Assembly: GCF_004770475.1 (NCBI RefSeq)
Contig: NZ_RQHK01000008.1
Location: 1-64,000 of the forward strand
Reading direction: 5' to 3'
Source of the DNA: Leptospira mtsangambouensis
GTDB lineage: Bacteria > Spirochaetota > Leptospiria > Leptospirales > Leptospiraceae
Length of the DNA: 64,000 bases
Shown: positions 18,021-25,898 of the stretch, in pieces
Layout: every line of letters starts with the position of its first letter
Position numbering within the stretch: the first letter of the stretch is position 1
The notes under the pieces: model-generated
What the model was told of the DNA's origin: nothing
Database searches by the model: none
The model's input: the letters and a program-made list of their open reading frames with translations, nothing else
Program-made: the position numbers and the translations under genes

Positions 18021-19892
18021 TTATTTTCGAGTGATATCGAGAGAAATGAGAGTGATGTCGTCTCTAGAAACTTGCCTCATCCGAGAAAGGCGATTTAAAA
18101 GATTTTGATGAAACAACTCTTGAGAATAGCCTACAATCGGTATGATTTCAGGAAACAAAATAGCCTCAGGTTCTTCATCAGGTTTTAAATTTTCGTACAA
18201 TCCGTCCGTAAAAACCAAAATTCGATCGCCCTCCTGCAATTTAATTTCTCGTTCCTCATATTGATAATTTGGACGAACACCGAGCAACAGGCCAGGACAT
18301 TCGAATGATTCTATTTCTCCATTTCGAATGATTACAAATGGAGGGTTCCCTGCAGAACTAAAACTCAATTTCTTTTTTTCATAATCGATATAGAGATAAG
18401 CGGCGCTGACAAAACGAGCATGAAGGCTTGTACATAAAAACCGATTCATTGCTCCGATTAATTCTTTGGGAGACTTGTTATATTCTTTGGCGTTTCGAAA
18501 TGCGATTTTGACAGTAGATGAATCCAAAGCTGCACTTACACCATGACCAGTCACATCTGCAATGAATAAACCCAAACCATCATTGAACTCAAAAAAATCG
18601 TAAAAATCTCCACCTACATCATAAAGTGGGGAATAGGAAACAACCACGGAAAGATTTTCATTCTCTGGCAATTGGTCAGGAAGGATCCGCATTTGAATTT
18701 TTCTTGCTGTTTCTAAATCTTTTTTAATCGTTGTTAGCTCATTTTTTGCCAAAAGATTTTCTTCTAATAAAAAACGTAGGCGACGACCCAAAGCTAAAGA
18801 GAATAAAATCACTTCAAAAGCAGTCCCAATTTGAACTCCATACCTACCAAAAGTAGAAAACGGAATCAGCGAAGCCTTTGTTAAAGAATCAACAATGACT
18901 CCGACAAACAAAGTAAACCATGCCAAAAGAAAAAACAAAGACGACTTTACTCCTTTTTTATAGGAATAAGCTCCTGCAGACATAAGTAGTAAAAACATAT
19001 AAGGAAACGTATATATAAAAGAAACTTCCATCCAATTATGCGGGAGAAAAAATGCAAGGACCGACATAAATCCGAAGGCCAGCACACTCAAACGTATGAC
19101 CCGGTCCAACCAAGGATTGACCTTTTTTAGGTTCAGAAAGGAGAGAGAAAACAAACCAACAAAGGTCAAAGAAGCATTCACGGATACATAAAGATAAGGT
19201 TTGATGGATATACCTAAGTCAGGCACCAACAACTGTTTAAAAAAACCGCCTAGTAAGGAATAATTAATTCCTAAAGTTGTCAGATAAAAACAGTAATAAA
19301 CATAGGCTCTTTCTCTTACGCTAACATAAATTAATAGATTATATAATAGAAGTGCAAATATAATCCCAAAATAAATTCCATTTGCAACATAATCTCTTTC
19401 AATCCTATCAAAAAAAGAATTTATCTTCCAAATACGAAATGGTGCATTGAGTATCCCTGAGTTTTTTATATGAGCATAAATGGTTCTCGTTTCCAAAGGT
19501 TCCAAGGCCAATTGGTAAGTTGGATTTCTGTGTTGCAGTTCTCTTGAAGAAAAAGCAGCAGAACCATCAAATCGTTTCTCAATCACTTTTCCATTTTCTT
19601 TCCAAACCAATAAAACGGAATCAACCCAAGGAGATTCTAATTCGAGGATATAGTCCTTCGTGGATTCTTCCGGATTCACCAGATCAAATTTTACCCAGAC
19701 GGATGGTTTCCAATACCCAAAATGATACTTCATTTCGTGAACCTTGGACCAAAGAACCTCCCCCATCAAGATCTGTTCTGTTGTTTTGGATTCGAATGTA
19801 AATTGGATAGGAGGGCGTTCCGGGAACTTGTTACCGCAGGAAATAAAAACCAGCAGGAATAGAAATAATTTAATTCTGCAAACGGGGATCAT
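18021..19892 (-). CDS. 7TM-DISM receptor with PP2C/RsbU-type phosphatase domain
   Basis: The 623-residue protein begins with a hydrophobic leader ending in a lipobox-like FISCG. An extracytoplasmic 7TMR-DISMED2-like domain follows (about residues 30-160), then seven membrane helices (about 175-375) and a coiled coil. The C-terminal SpoIIE/RsbU phosphatase domain has ARKIQMRILPDQLP, YDVGGDFYDFF and LGLFIADVTGHGVSAAL with metal-binding aspartates, and ends with DGLYE and SRDDITLISLDI. Proteins of this design dephosphorylate anti-sigma-factor antagonists, so it probably feeds a partner-switching pathway whose targets are not in this window. A lipid anchor on a 7TM protein would be unusual; the Cys may be coincidental. 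Confidence 0.85.
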   Translation of the reverse strand: MIPVCRIKLFLFLLVFISCGNKFPERPPIQFTFESKTTEQILMGEVLWSKVHEMKYHFGYWKPSVWVKFDLVNPEESTKDYILELESPWVDSVLLVWKENGKVIEKRFDGSAAFSSRELQHRNPTYQLALEPLETRTIYAHIKNSGILNAPFRIWKINSFFDRIERDYVANGIYFGIIFALLLYNLLIYVSVRERAYVYYCFYLTTLGINYSLLGGFFKQLLVPDLGISIKPYLYVSVNASLTFVGLFSLSFLNLKKVNPWLDRVIRLSVLAFGFMSVLAFFLPHNWMEVSFIYTFPYMFLLLMSAGAYSYKKGVKSSLFFLLAWFTLFVGVIVDSLTKASLIPFSTFGRYGVQIGTAFEVILFSLALGRRLRFLLEENLLAKNELTTIKKDLETARKIQMRILPDQLPENENLSVVVSYSPLYDVGGDFYDFFEFNDGLGLFIADVTGHGVSAALDSSTVKIAFRNAKEYNKSPKELIGAMNRFLCTSLHARFVSAAYLYIDYEKKKLSFSSAGNPPFVIIRNGEIESFECPGLLLGVRPNYQYEEREIKLQEGDRILVFTDGLYENLKPDEEPEAILFPEIIPIVGYSQELFHQNLLNRLSRMRQVSRDDITLISLDITRK

Positions 19893-19973
19893 GGGACTGT
19901 AACGGTTCTAAGGACAGTGTTTGAAAGGATGACACTAGCTGGAATTCAAAATCGAGTCCAGAAAGAAAACGTA

Positions 19974-20009
19974 TTGCCAAAATCTCCAAACAATCGATAG
20001 TTTTGGCAA
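19974..20009 (+). promoter_or_regulatory. Stem-loop just upstream of the DUF1508 gene
   Basis: Perfect 9-bp inverted repeat TTGCCAAAA (19974-19982) and TTTTGGCAA (20001-20009) with an 18-base loop. It ends four bases before the AAGGAG ribosome-binding site of the small gene starting at 20027. It could be a repressor operator or a 5'-UTR hairpin controlling ribosome access; there is no run of T after it, so it is not a standard terminator. Confidence 0.45.
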
Positions 20010-20026
20010 ATCAAGGAGAAAGGTTT

Positions 20027-20206
20027 ATGTCAGCAAAATTTGAAATTTACAAAGACAAAGCAGGAGAATTCCGCTTCCGCCTGAAAGCTGCCAATGGAGA
20101 AATCATCGCATCTAGCGAAGGTTATTCTTCAAAACAAGCTTGCGAAAGTGGCATCAATTCTGTTAAGAACAATGCCCCAACTGCGGAAATTGTAGATCAA
20201 ACGTAA
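20027..20206 (+). CDS. DUF1508/YegP-type small protein
   Basis: The 59-residue protein follows the DUF1508 (YegP) repeat pattern: FEIYKDKAGEFRFRLKAANGEIIASSEGY, then SKQACESGINSVKNNAPTA. It is a single-repeat version; E. coli YegP carries two. The start at 20027 is chosen because AAGGAG lies eight bases upstream and the family domain begins immediately. The biochemical role of the family is not established. It ends inside the convergent ppnP gene (10-bp overlap). Confidence 0.85.
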   Translation: MSAKFEIYKDKAGEFRFRLKAANGEIIASSEGYSSKQACESGINSVKNNAPTAEIVDQT

Positions 20207-20508
20207 GAGCAACAATAGTCTGTTACAGTTTCAATTTTCAATTTAAACTTGGATCCAGCAGGGACTTCAAACACGGATTGACCGTCGATTTGTAGCCATG
20301 TTTCGGATCCTGGTAATAAAACGGAAAGTTTTCCTGATTGGATTTCCATAATTTCTTTTTGGTCGGTTCCAAATTCATAATCACCAGGCATCATGATTCC
20401 CAAGGTTTTCTTTTCCCCATTAGGAAAAAGGACCGTCCGACTGGTAACGTTTCCATTGAAATAGATATTGGCTGGTTTTAGTACTGTTACGGATGCAAAT
20501 GAACTCAT
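20197..20508 (-). CDS. ppnP: Pyrimidine/purine nucleoside phosphorylase PpnP
   Basis: A cupin-fold protein of the PpnP (formerly DUF1255) family, which phosphorolyses several nucleosides to base and ribose-1-phosphate. The product of about 103 residues shows the family blocks NIYFNGNVTSRTVLFPNGEKKTLGIMMPGDYEFGT, EIMEIQSGKLSVLLPGS and FEVPAGSKFKLKI...DYCCSYV. ATG at 20508 is preferred over an upstream TTG at 20517. Convergent with the DUF1508 gene, overlapping it by 10 bp. Confidence 0.88.
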   Translation of the reverse strand: MSSFASVTVLKPANIYFNGNVTSRTVLFPNGEKKTLGIMMPGDYEFGTDQKEIMEIQSGKLSVLLPGSETWLQIDGQSVFEVPAGSKFKLKIETVTDYCCSYV

Positions 20509-20585
20509 ACAGACCAAAAACTGGATGGCCTCGAGTCTTCCAAGTGAATTCTAACCCCCCTTTCTCTTCGAATTGGGATTAAAAA

Positions 20586-21230
20586 GTGTTTGCGAAATTC
20601 GAAAGAACCAGAACGGTGAAGTCAGTGCCCATTAAGACATCTCAAAAATCGGAGAACAAAAAGCAGCAAGCAAGGGAGAAGTCCATAGAAAGGATTCTTG
20701 CCTCGGCGATTGTTTTGTTCGCAAAACATGGGTTCTCTCAAACCACCATGGAAATGATCGCAAACCATGCAAAAATTTCCAAGGGTCTTGCTTATAACTA
20801 TTTTAAGAGCAAAAACCAGATTTTTGAACAAATCATCGATTCCCACCTCGCAAAACAGGAAAAATTTTACAGCAATATCCCCCCTAATCTTTCCGCAAAA
20901 GAATATGTCAGGGAATTTTTTAATCGTTCGATCCAATTTGCAAAAGAAGAAAGAAAAACCATGGTTTTGATTTCTGTATGTCTTTTCCAACCTGGATCAG
21001 TCTCACTTTCGAAAAAGATGTTGGAAAATGTGGAAAGACGTTTTGCTCCATTCAAAGAGGCGATGCGAGAACGTTTCCGGTCCTATGGAGTCAAAGAACC
21101 GGATAAAGAAATGATCCTAATTAAAACCTTTCTTCATGGCGTCATCATGAGCCAACATTTCAATGATACCACTACATGCACACCAACGATCATTGAAATG
21201 GTTTTAGAAAGATACGACTACAAAGATTAA
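20586..21230 (+). CDS. TetR-family transcriptional regulator
   Basis: The 214-residue protein has a Lys-rich N-terminal tail, then the TetR DNA-binding domain (about residues 35-80): ILASAIVLFAKHGFSQTTMEMIANHAKISKGLAYNYFKSKNQIF, with the recognition helix ending in YNYF. The C-terminal helical domain is ligand-binding and not assignable. The GTG at 20586 is the longest start; a second in-frame GTG is at 20616, still upstream of the HTH. It ends one base before the stop of the convergent thioesterase gene. Target unknown; no palindrome was recognised in front of it. Confidence 0.82.
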   Translation: MFAKFERTRTVKSVPIKTSQKSENKKQQAREKSIERILASAIVLFAKHGFSQTTMEMIANHAKISKGLAYNYFKSKNQIFEQIIDSHLAKQEKFYSNIPPNLSAKEYVREFFNRSIQFAKEERKTMVLISVCLFQPGSVSLSKKMLENVERRFAPFKEAMRERFRSYGVKEPDKEMILIKTFLHGVIMSQHFNDTTTCTPTIIEMVLERYDYKD

Positions 21231-21701
21231 CTATTCCCCTCCTCCCGGAATTTTAAGAATCAACAGATTGGTTGTTGCCGTGGCTAAAAGTTTGTCTTTT
21301 TCTGTGCGCATCTCTCCTATCATATGAATGGTTGAAAATCCTTTTGCTTCAACTGATGCTTTTACAATGACACGTTGGTCCACTGCAACTCCGCGAATGT
21401 ATTGAATATTCATATCAATTGTTGTTGTCGGACGTTTTGCCACTAAATAACTCAATGGTCCAAATGCATTGTCAAAAGCTGCTGCGATGACTCCACCCTG
21501 CATCATTCCCATTGGATTGGTTTGGTCTAGGGAAACAGGAAAGGCAACCGTTATACTTTTTCCTTTTGTATAGGAAAGGATTTCCGCTTTCATGGCGAGA
21601 AATATCGGCGGTGGAACTGTAATTTTTCTTCCGCCATGGTTGAAATTAACAGTCATGTCTTCTAAAATTTTTTGGGTTTCTTCGGTTGTAAGTGTTTGCA
21701 T
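21231..21701 (-). CDS. Hotdog-fold acyl-CoA thioesterase (PaaI-like)
   Basis: The 156-residue protein has the PaaI/4HBT hotdog pattern: NPMGMMQGGVIAAAFDNAFGPLSYL, containing the conserved G-G-...-A/D active-site helix, followed by TTIDMNIQYIRGV and a C-terminal sheet. It probably hydrolyses acyl-CoA thioesters. The start at 21701 is chosen because a strong GGAGG sits just upstream; longer frames would run through the operator region. It is divergent from a TetR gene with two matching palindromes between them, so it is very likely that regulator's target. Confidence 0.82.
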   Translation of the reverse strand: MQTLTTEETQKILEDMTVNFNHGGRKITVPPPIFLAMKAEILSYTKGKSITVAFPVSLDQTNPMGMMQGGVIAAAFDNAFGPLSYLVAKRPTTTIDMNIQYIRGVAVDQRVIVKASVEAKGFSTIHMIGEMRTEKDKLLATATTNLLILKIPGGGE

Positions 21702-21717
21702 AAAACAACCTCCATAT

Positions 21718-21774
21718 GTTACCACTAGTAACATTTCTCTGCAATATTTCAATAAAAATGTTGCCACTGGTAAC
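21718..21774. promoter_or_regulatory. Paired TetR operators between thioesterase and tetR genes
   Basis: Two near-identical 15-bp palindromes: GTTACCACTAGTAAC at 21718-21732 and GTTGCCACTGGTAAC at 21760-21774 (13 of 15 identical). Their starts are 42 bp apart, four helical turns. They fill the 93-bp space between the divergent thioesterase and TetR starts, as expected for an autoregulated TetR/target pair. Confidence 0.75.
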
Positions 21775-21794
21775 TTATTTTTCAAAATTAGACT

Positions 21795-22382
21795 GTGCGC
21801 CGATCTTCCTATCACCATGGAGATTTAAAAAATTCTATTATAAAATCCTGCCATAAATTGTTACAAAAGAAGGGAGCTTCTGACTTTTCTCTCCGGGAGG
21901 TTGCCACTCTTTCTGGAGTTTCCCATGCAGCTGTTTATAGGCATTTTCAACACAAAGAAGAAGTTTTAGAAATTTTGTCTTCGATTGGATTTGATCGACT
22001 TGGTTCCTTACAAAAAAAAGTTCCTCAAGCTTCAGGAAATCCTGATGATTATTTTGTAAAATTGGGATTGGTATACATTCAATTTGCGGTAAAAAATCCA
22101 AATTACTATCGGCTTATGTTTCAAACAAAAAGAACGAGTGAATCTAAAATTCTGAAACAATCTAAATTAAAATCATATGCCATCCTTGTCAGAGGTTGTC
22201 GATTTTATTTGAAAGAGAAACGTAGAAAAGAAAACCATAGAAGTTTTGCCCTAATGGCCTGGTCCCTTGTACATGGATATAGCAATTTATGTATTGAAAC
22301 TGACTTCCCCGAAACAGAAAGTAAAAACCTCAAAAAAACAAAAATGGAAATGGCAGAAGACATCTTACGATTCTCGATTTAG
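21795..22382 (+). CDS. TetR-family regulator (WHG-domain type), divergent from thioesterase
   Basis: The 195-residue protein starts with RRSSYHHGDLKNSIIKSCHKLLQKKGASDFSLREVATLSGVSHAAVYRHFQHKEEV, a canonical TetR HTH (residues about 9-55). The C-terminal domain is of the WHG type (VKLGLVYIQFAVKNPNYYRLMF, then AWSLVHGY), common in fatty-acid and solvent-response regulators. GTG is the only start in keeping with the family N-terminus. The adjacent palindromes and the divergent acyl-CoA thioesterase suggest it senses an acyl-CoA or fatty acid; that is inference. Confidence 0.85.
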   Translation: MRRSSYHHGDLKNSIIKSCHKLLQKKGASDFSLREVATLSGVSHAAVYRHFQHKEEVLEILSSIGFDRLGSLQKKVPQASGNPDDYFVKLGLVYIQFAVKNPNYYRLMFQTKRTSESKILKQSKLKSYAILVRGCRFYLKEKRRKENHRSFALMAWSLVHGYSNLCIETDFPETESKNLKKTKMEMAEDILRFSI

Positions 22383-22393
22383 AATTTAAGTTT

Positions 22394-22582
22394 TTATGAA
22401 AGTTCTATCACCTTAAACTTCTCTAAAAATTCCTTTTTATCTCTCACAAATTTCATTGGATTTTCTTTACCATATTCGCAATAGAATACCATCTGTTGTC
22501 CGTCGTTGGCATTTGTACAATTTTTTGCTTCGTCTAACTTGAGATAAAAATTTCCTGTTTTGATGTGTTGATAAACTTCCAT
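22394..22582 (-). CDS. Small DUF1653-like protein
   Basis: A 62-residue protein starting MEVYQHIKTGNFYLKL, with MVFYCEYGKENPMKFVRDKKEFLEKF at the end. This resembles the DUF1653 pattern (short beta protein beginning YxHyKgnxY and ending in an FxEkv helix). The start is supported by AAGGAA about seven bases upstream at the minus-strand ATG of 22582; an upstream in-frame start would overlap the rep gene more. It follows the rep-like gene on the same strand. Function unknown. Confidence 0.6.
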   Translation of the reverse strand: MEVYQHIKTGNFYLKLDEAKNCTNANDGQQMVFYCEYGKENPMKFVRDKKEFLEKFKVIELS

Positions 22583-22605
22583 TTGTATTTCCTTAAAGGT
22601 AAAAT

Positions 22606-23238
22606 CTAAAAAGACGGGCCATATTGTATTTGAATGTGTTGTAAGGATTTTTGTTTTTCCATCCAATTCTTCCAAATCAAACGAGATGCCCCTTGTAAAA
22701 AATCAGGAGATTGAATACTTGCAATTTGGAAATAGGTGGACTTTGACAAAGATCTTTCGCTCCAAATTTTAAATTCTTCCCACGAACTCTTCTTTTGTAC
22801 TTCTTTTTGTACCTTTAATGTACTTACTAAGGGGAACGCAGTTTTTTCCCATCCTGCATTGGATTTTTTTAAGGACCTGACTTGGTGTTTTTTTACGGGT
22901 CGATCTTCTTCTTGTTTTGTTAGCATTGGATTTTTCTCCAAAGCTTCTTTTGATTCTAGTCCCGTTTGGTTTTGTTTTGCAAAGCGGGGTTTTAAGAAAC
23001 GTCTTCTTCCGTCAAATCCTGTTTGTTCGAGAAGGCCTAGTTTTTTTAAAGAAGTAATCAGTCTAGAAACTGTGTCCATTTTGAGACCAAGAACTTCCCC
23101 GAAGTAACGATTGGATGCAAAACACCCACCTTTGTCATGTAAAGAGACAATCTCAGCATATAATTTTGTTTGGCTATGAGATAAGTTTAAGTTCTCAATC
23201 CAAACGGGAATCCAAATTCCTGTTCGATTTGTTTTCAT
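22606..23238 (-). CDS. Putative replication-initiator/HTH protein, copy 1
   Basis: About 210 residues. The N-terminal half is a winged-helix domain of the HTH_36/replication-initiator type: RTGIWIPVWIENLNLSHSQTKLYAEI, then a conserved GGCFASNRYFGEVLGLKMDTVSRLITSLKKLGLLEQTGFDGRRRFLKP. The C-terminal half is basic, low in complexity, with a WxxW segment near the end. It is a clear paralogue of the gene at 26116-26697; the pair flanks parAB in divergent orientation. The start at 23238 has AAGGAACC upstream and aligns with the paralogue. A TTG at 23301 with AAAAGG upstream could add 21 residues. A replication role is inferred from context. Confidence 0.65.
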   Translation of the reverse strand: MKTNRTGIWIPVWIENLNLSHSQTKLYAEIVSLHDKGGCFASNRYFGEVLGLKMDTVSRLITSLKKLGLLEQTGFDGRRRFLKPRFAKQNQTGLESKEALEKNPMLTKQEEDRPVKKHQVRSLKKSNAGWEKTAFPLVSTLKVQKEVQKKSSWEEFKIWSERSLSKSTYFQIASIQSPDFLQGASRLIWKNWMEKQKSLQHIQIQYGPSF

Positions 23239-23767
23239 TTTAGGTTCCTTTTCCCAAACGAACACATCTCCGGCTACGAGCGTTTGGTTGTCTTTTGCCA
23301 ATATACCTTTTGGATATACCTCCCCTACTCCCGTGAATGAGTTTGATTTTTTTAAAAAACAAACCTTCGGTCCAACAAGAGAAGAGAAAATTTGGAAGTT
23401 CTTACGAACGTCCTTTCGGAACTTTTTTTAGAAATTCCGGTTTGAACAATAACGGCGTTGTGGTAGAGCCGTGTCCGGTTGTGTGACCCGAACGTTCCCT
23501 ATATGTACAAATTTAAAAATTTCGTCAAGAGAAAAATGTGACATAATTCGGAGCATGTCTCATTAGGGGAAGAAGGATGAAAAGTGGAAAAGGTGGGGGA
23601 AATGGCCCCGGGTCGCTACCACACTTCCCAGGGCTTTATTGTTCAACCCGGTTAAGGATCTAAATACAATCTTGATTGTTTCGAAAAGAAGTACAAGTTT
23701 TTTTCTCTTCACACTGCAAAAAAAAAGAGGGGAAAGTCGTAACGGAGGTTTCAGACCTTTTTTAAGT
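23239..23767. other. Rep-upstream/putative origin region, left copy
   Basis: Roughly 470-530 bases without a convincing gene, between rep copy 1 and parB. It contains the rep promoter (23500-23528), an AATGTGACATAAT element, the 11-mer ACCTCCCCTAC at 23318-23328, a GC-rich stretch near 23600-23650, ACCCGGTTAA at 23646-23655 and AGTACAAG at 23690-23697. All the short elements recur, inverted and in the same order, in front of rep copy 2. This is a candidate origin or copy-control region; no iterons were recognised by eye. Confidence 0.5.
23500..23547 (-). promoter_or_regulatory. Promoter of rep copy 1 with upstream ATTATGTCACATT element
   Basis: Read on the minus strand: -35 TTGACG (23523-23528), 17-bp spacer, -10 CATATA (23500-23505), with ATTATGTCACATT immediately upstream (23535-23547). 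The upstream element contains the near-palindrome ATGT-C-ACAT. The same element and promoter arrangement precede rep copy 2, which supports function. Confidence 0.55.
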
Positions 23768-24646
23768 TTATTTTTTATATTTGCGAATGGTTTCCTCTAA
23801 AATGGTTTTTTCATTTTGAAGTTGAGATATTTTTTCTTTTATTTTGGACAATTTGCTTTTTAGATCCTTTAGATCTAAGTTTCCTAGTTTGGTTTTTGTT
23901 GGTTTAGGTTTATTTGGTTTTAGGGGGCGAACAAACTCTCTTAAATCGTTTCTGGATGGGAAATCACCTTTTTTTTCTAGCCCTTTGATCAGGTAGTCGA
24001 TTGCTCTTTTCCGATTTGGAACATCAAGTGGTGCAATTTCTGTAAACAAACTTGTTGGTATTTGGAAGATTGGATGGGTTTTATCTACAGAAGAATTTGG
24101 CGCTGTTTCTTTTAAGATTTCTGCATGAGCAATTTTTGATTTTACCCATTGTGCTGATTTGTTGATACGTTTTGCCAATTGTTCATTGGTTTCTTTATGC
24201 CTACTTTTTAATTCCTGTAAAGATAGGGCAAGGTCGGATTCTGACAAATCTTCTCTTTGTAAGTTCTCTACTAGTTTGATTTCGGGCAACTTGGAGATAT
24301 CGATTTGTTCTACGTTTTTAACAATCGCTAAAATGGTTTTCCTTTTTAGAAGTTTGTGGGCGCGAAATCTTCTTTCTCCATTGATGAGTTCATATTTCCC
24401 TGCTTTTTTTCTAACCACGATTGGTTGTAAAAGTCCATATTGAGAAATTGATTCTGCGAGTTCCCTGATGGTGGACTCGTTAAATGTTTTTCTAGGGTTG
24501 TTTTCAGTTAAGATCTGGTCGATCGGGATATCACTTGCGTTATGATTTTCTGTGTTCTCTTCTTTTAGGAATGGATTTAAAGAAGATGTTCTTTGAGTGG
24601 CTCTAGAAAGTATATCTGCCGGGTTATAGTTTGCTTTGTTTTTCAT
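23768..24646 (-). CDS. parB: ParB-family partition protein
   Basis: The 292-residue protein has the ParB/Spo0J N-terminal domain (about residues 40-135): IPIDQILTENNPRKTF, ESISQYGLLQPIVVRKKAGKYELINGERRFRAHKLL and LVENLQREDLSESDLA. The CTP-binding GERRxR motif is intact. An HTH region follows (ETNEQLAKRINKSAQWVKSKIAHAEIL) and a C-terminal coiled coil rich in Lys and Glu. It lies 27 bases downstream of parA on the same strand, with a perfect palindrome in the gap, so the pair forms one partition operon. Confidence 0.93.
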   Translation of the reverse strand: MKNKANYNPADILSRATQRTSSLNPFLKEENTENHNASDIPIDQILTENNPRKTFNESTIRELAESISQYGLLQPIVVRKKAGKYELINGERRFRAHKLLKRKTILAIVKNVEQIDISKLPEIKLVENLQREDLSESDLALSLQELKSRHKETNEQLAKRINKSAQWVKSKIAHAEILKETAPNSSVDKTHPIFQIPTSLFTEIAPLDVPNRKRAIDYLIKGLEKKGDFPSRNDLREFVRPLKPNKPKPTKTKLGNLDLKDLKSKLSKIKEKISQLQNEKTILEETIRKYKK

Positions 24647-24656
24647 AAAATTTCCC

Positions 24657-24674
24657 AGGTACGCCGGCGTACCT
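24657..24674. repeat. Perfect 18-bp palindrome between parA and parB (candidate parS)
   Basis: AGGTACGCC followed by its exact reverse complement GGCGTACCT. It overlaps the last base of the parA stop codon and ends 11 bases before the parB start. Its 14-bp core GTACGCCGGCGTAC recurs upstream of parA at 25472-25493. It is far more GC-rich than the surroundings, as expected of a ParB-binding site. Confidence 0.65.
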
Positions 24675-25405
24675 TACTTTAATTTCTCCGCTAAAGTTTC
24701 GAAAGCTTTCCAAGGAGCGCTTCCTTCTTGTAGAGGTTTCCCAGTTTCGGTTCGGTCCCGAATACTGTCATTTTTTGGGATAGGTTCTAAAATTTTTAAT
24801 GTTTTGATCGTGTTGAGTTTTTCAAGTAGATCCATTTGTTTTTGAGAAGTGCCCCATTGAGAGGGGAGGATCATAACGGATTTTTTCTTTGATTGTTCAT
24901 CAAATCTTTCCGCTTCATCTACTTTTTTTAGGACTTGGGCCACAGTTCGTACTGCCCATTTGGATGGTGTGACAGGAACCAAGATAACGGAGGCTGGCAA
25001 GTAAGACGCAATGTTTTCTGAGGAACCAGATCCGGGGGTGTCAATTACTACGTAATCATATTTTGCTTTGAGTAAGATATTTTTGAGGCGAGGGATCATG
25101 GAAAAGTCTTTTGAGGCTAAATAACTTAAATCCGAAAGTTCGATGATGGATGGCAACACATCTATATCGTTGGAAGCTTTGACAGATTCGCTCAAAGTTG
25201 TTTCTGCATTTAGAACAGAAAGGGTATTTCCTGAATCGAAAAACTCAACTGGTTCTTCGGGGAAAAAGAAGTCGGATAAGTCGGCTTGTGGGTCCATGTC
25301 GATTGCTAAAGTTTTCCCTCTTTTGGAAAGAGCTAAGGCTAGATGGATGGCTGTGGTGGATTTTGAAGTCCCGCCTTTGATGTTGGCAACTGTGATGATC
25401 TTCAT
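24674..25405 (-). CDS. parA: ParA-family partition ATPase
   Basis: The 243-residue protein is a deviant-Walker ATPase. The P-loop KGGTSKST (residues 10-17) has the signature lysine; IDMDPQADLSDFF follows, then VVIDTPGSGS and VPVTPSKWAVRTVAQVL. It lacks an N-terminal HTH, so it resembles the short (type Ib or chromosomal Soj-like) ParA proteins. ParA drives plasmid or chromosome segregation together with ParB bound to parS. It is upstream of and co-oriented with parB; palindromes lie on both sides of it. Confidence 0.93.
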   Translation of the reverse strand: MKIITVANIKGGTSKSTTAIHLALALSKRGKTLAIDMDPQADLSDFFFPEEPVEFFDSGNTLSVLNAETTLSESVKASNDIDVLPSIIELSDLSYLASKDFSMIPRLKNILLKAKYDYVVIDTPGSGSSENIASYLPASVILVPVTPSKWAVRTVAQVLKKVDEAERFDEQSKKKSVMILPSQWGTSQKQMDLLEKLNTIKTLKILEPIPKNDSIRDRTETGKPLQEGSAPWKAFETLAEKLK

Positions 25406-25471
25406 TGCAAAATTAGATTGTGAAAGCTTCTTCTTTGTGCAATGAAAATTCCGAAAAACGGATTATTTTTG

Positions 25472-25493
25472 GAAAGTACGCCGGCGTACTTTC
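25472..25493. repeat. Perfect 22-bp palindrome upstream of parA (candidate parS)
   Basis: Arm GAAAGTACGCC followed directly by its exact reverse complement. It shares the core GTACGCCGGCGTAC with the palindrome between parA and parB. It lies 67 bases upstream of the parA start, so it could serve both as a centromere site and as an operator for parAB. Confidence 0.65.
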
Positions 25494-25554
25494 TTCTTTT
25501 GTGGTGATATGGGATTTTGAATTTTTATCTTGGGTGCCACGCGCAAAGGATCGC

Positions 25555-25603
25555 AGCGGAAATCCTTTCGTGAAACGAAAGATTGGAGCGAAGAGCCTGG
25601 TCG
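25555..25603 (+). repeat. Degenerate dispersed repeat, copy 1
   Basis: Begins AGCGGAAATCCTTTC and continues through GAAA, TGG, AAGAGC and TCG blocks. A similar 48-base stretch lies on the opposite strand at 46426-46473: the first 15 bases are identical and about three quarters of the rest match. It contains a CTTTCG/CGAAAG inverted repeat, so it could fold. No coding potential is seen. Confidence 0.45.
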
Positions 25604-25851
25604 TTTTTCTTATCTGTTTGGAATTGAAGGGATTCGATGCGCCCGAGTAGCTGGAGGTTTTTTTTGAGTTTTGGAATAGAAAAATCCTTGTACTATTTTT
25701 GTAATCTTGTTAGATTGTTTGTAACCCCTTTAACCGGGTGATGTAAACTCTCTGAATTGTGTGGAAGCAGTTCAGAGAGACTTCTCTCCTCTCTTTTGTT
25801 CCCTACCCCGTTCCAACAAATCCTCTTTTTTGTTACCAAATTCGGCTTGGG

Positions 25852-25898
25852 ATTATGTCACATTAATACTTGACAAAAATCGGAATCGAATGTTAATA
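25852..25898 (+). promoter_or_regulatory. Promoter of rep copy 2 with ATTATGTCACATT element
   Basis: -35 TTGACA at 25870-25875, 17-bp spacer, -10 TTAATA at 25893-25898. ATTATGTCACATT at 25852-25864 lies just upstream. The whole arrangement mirrors the promoter of rep copy 1. Confidence 0.6.

Noticed and set aside
25420..25650. Open frame between parA and rep copy 2
   Set aside because: It runs through the palindrome and the dispersed repeat and has no coding character or ribosome-binding site.
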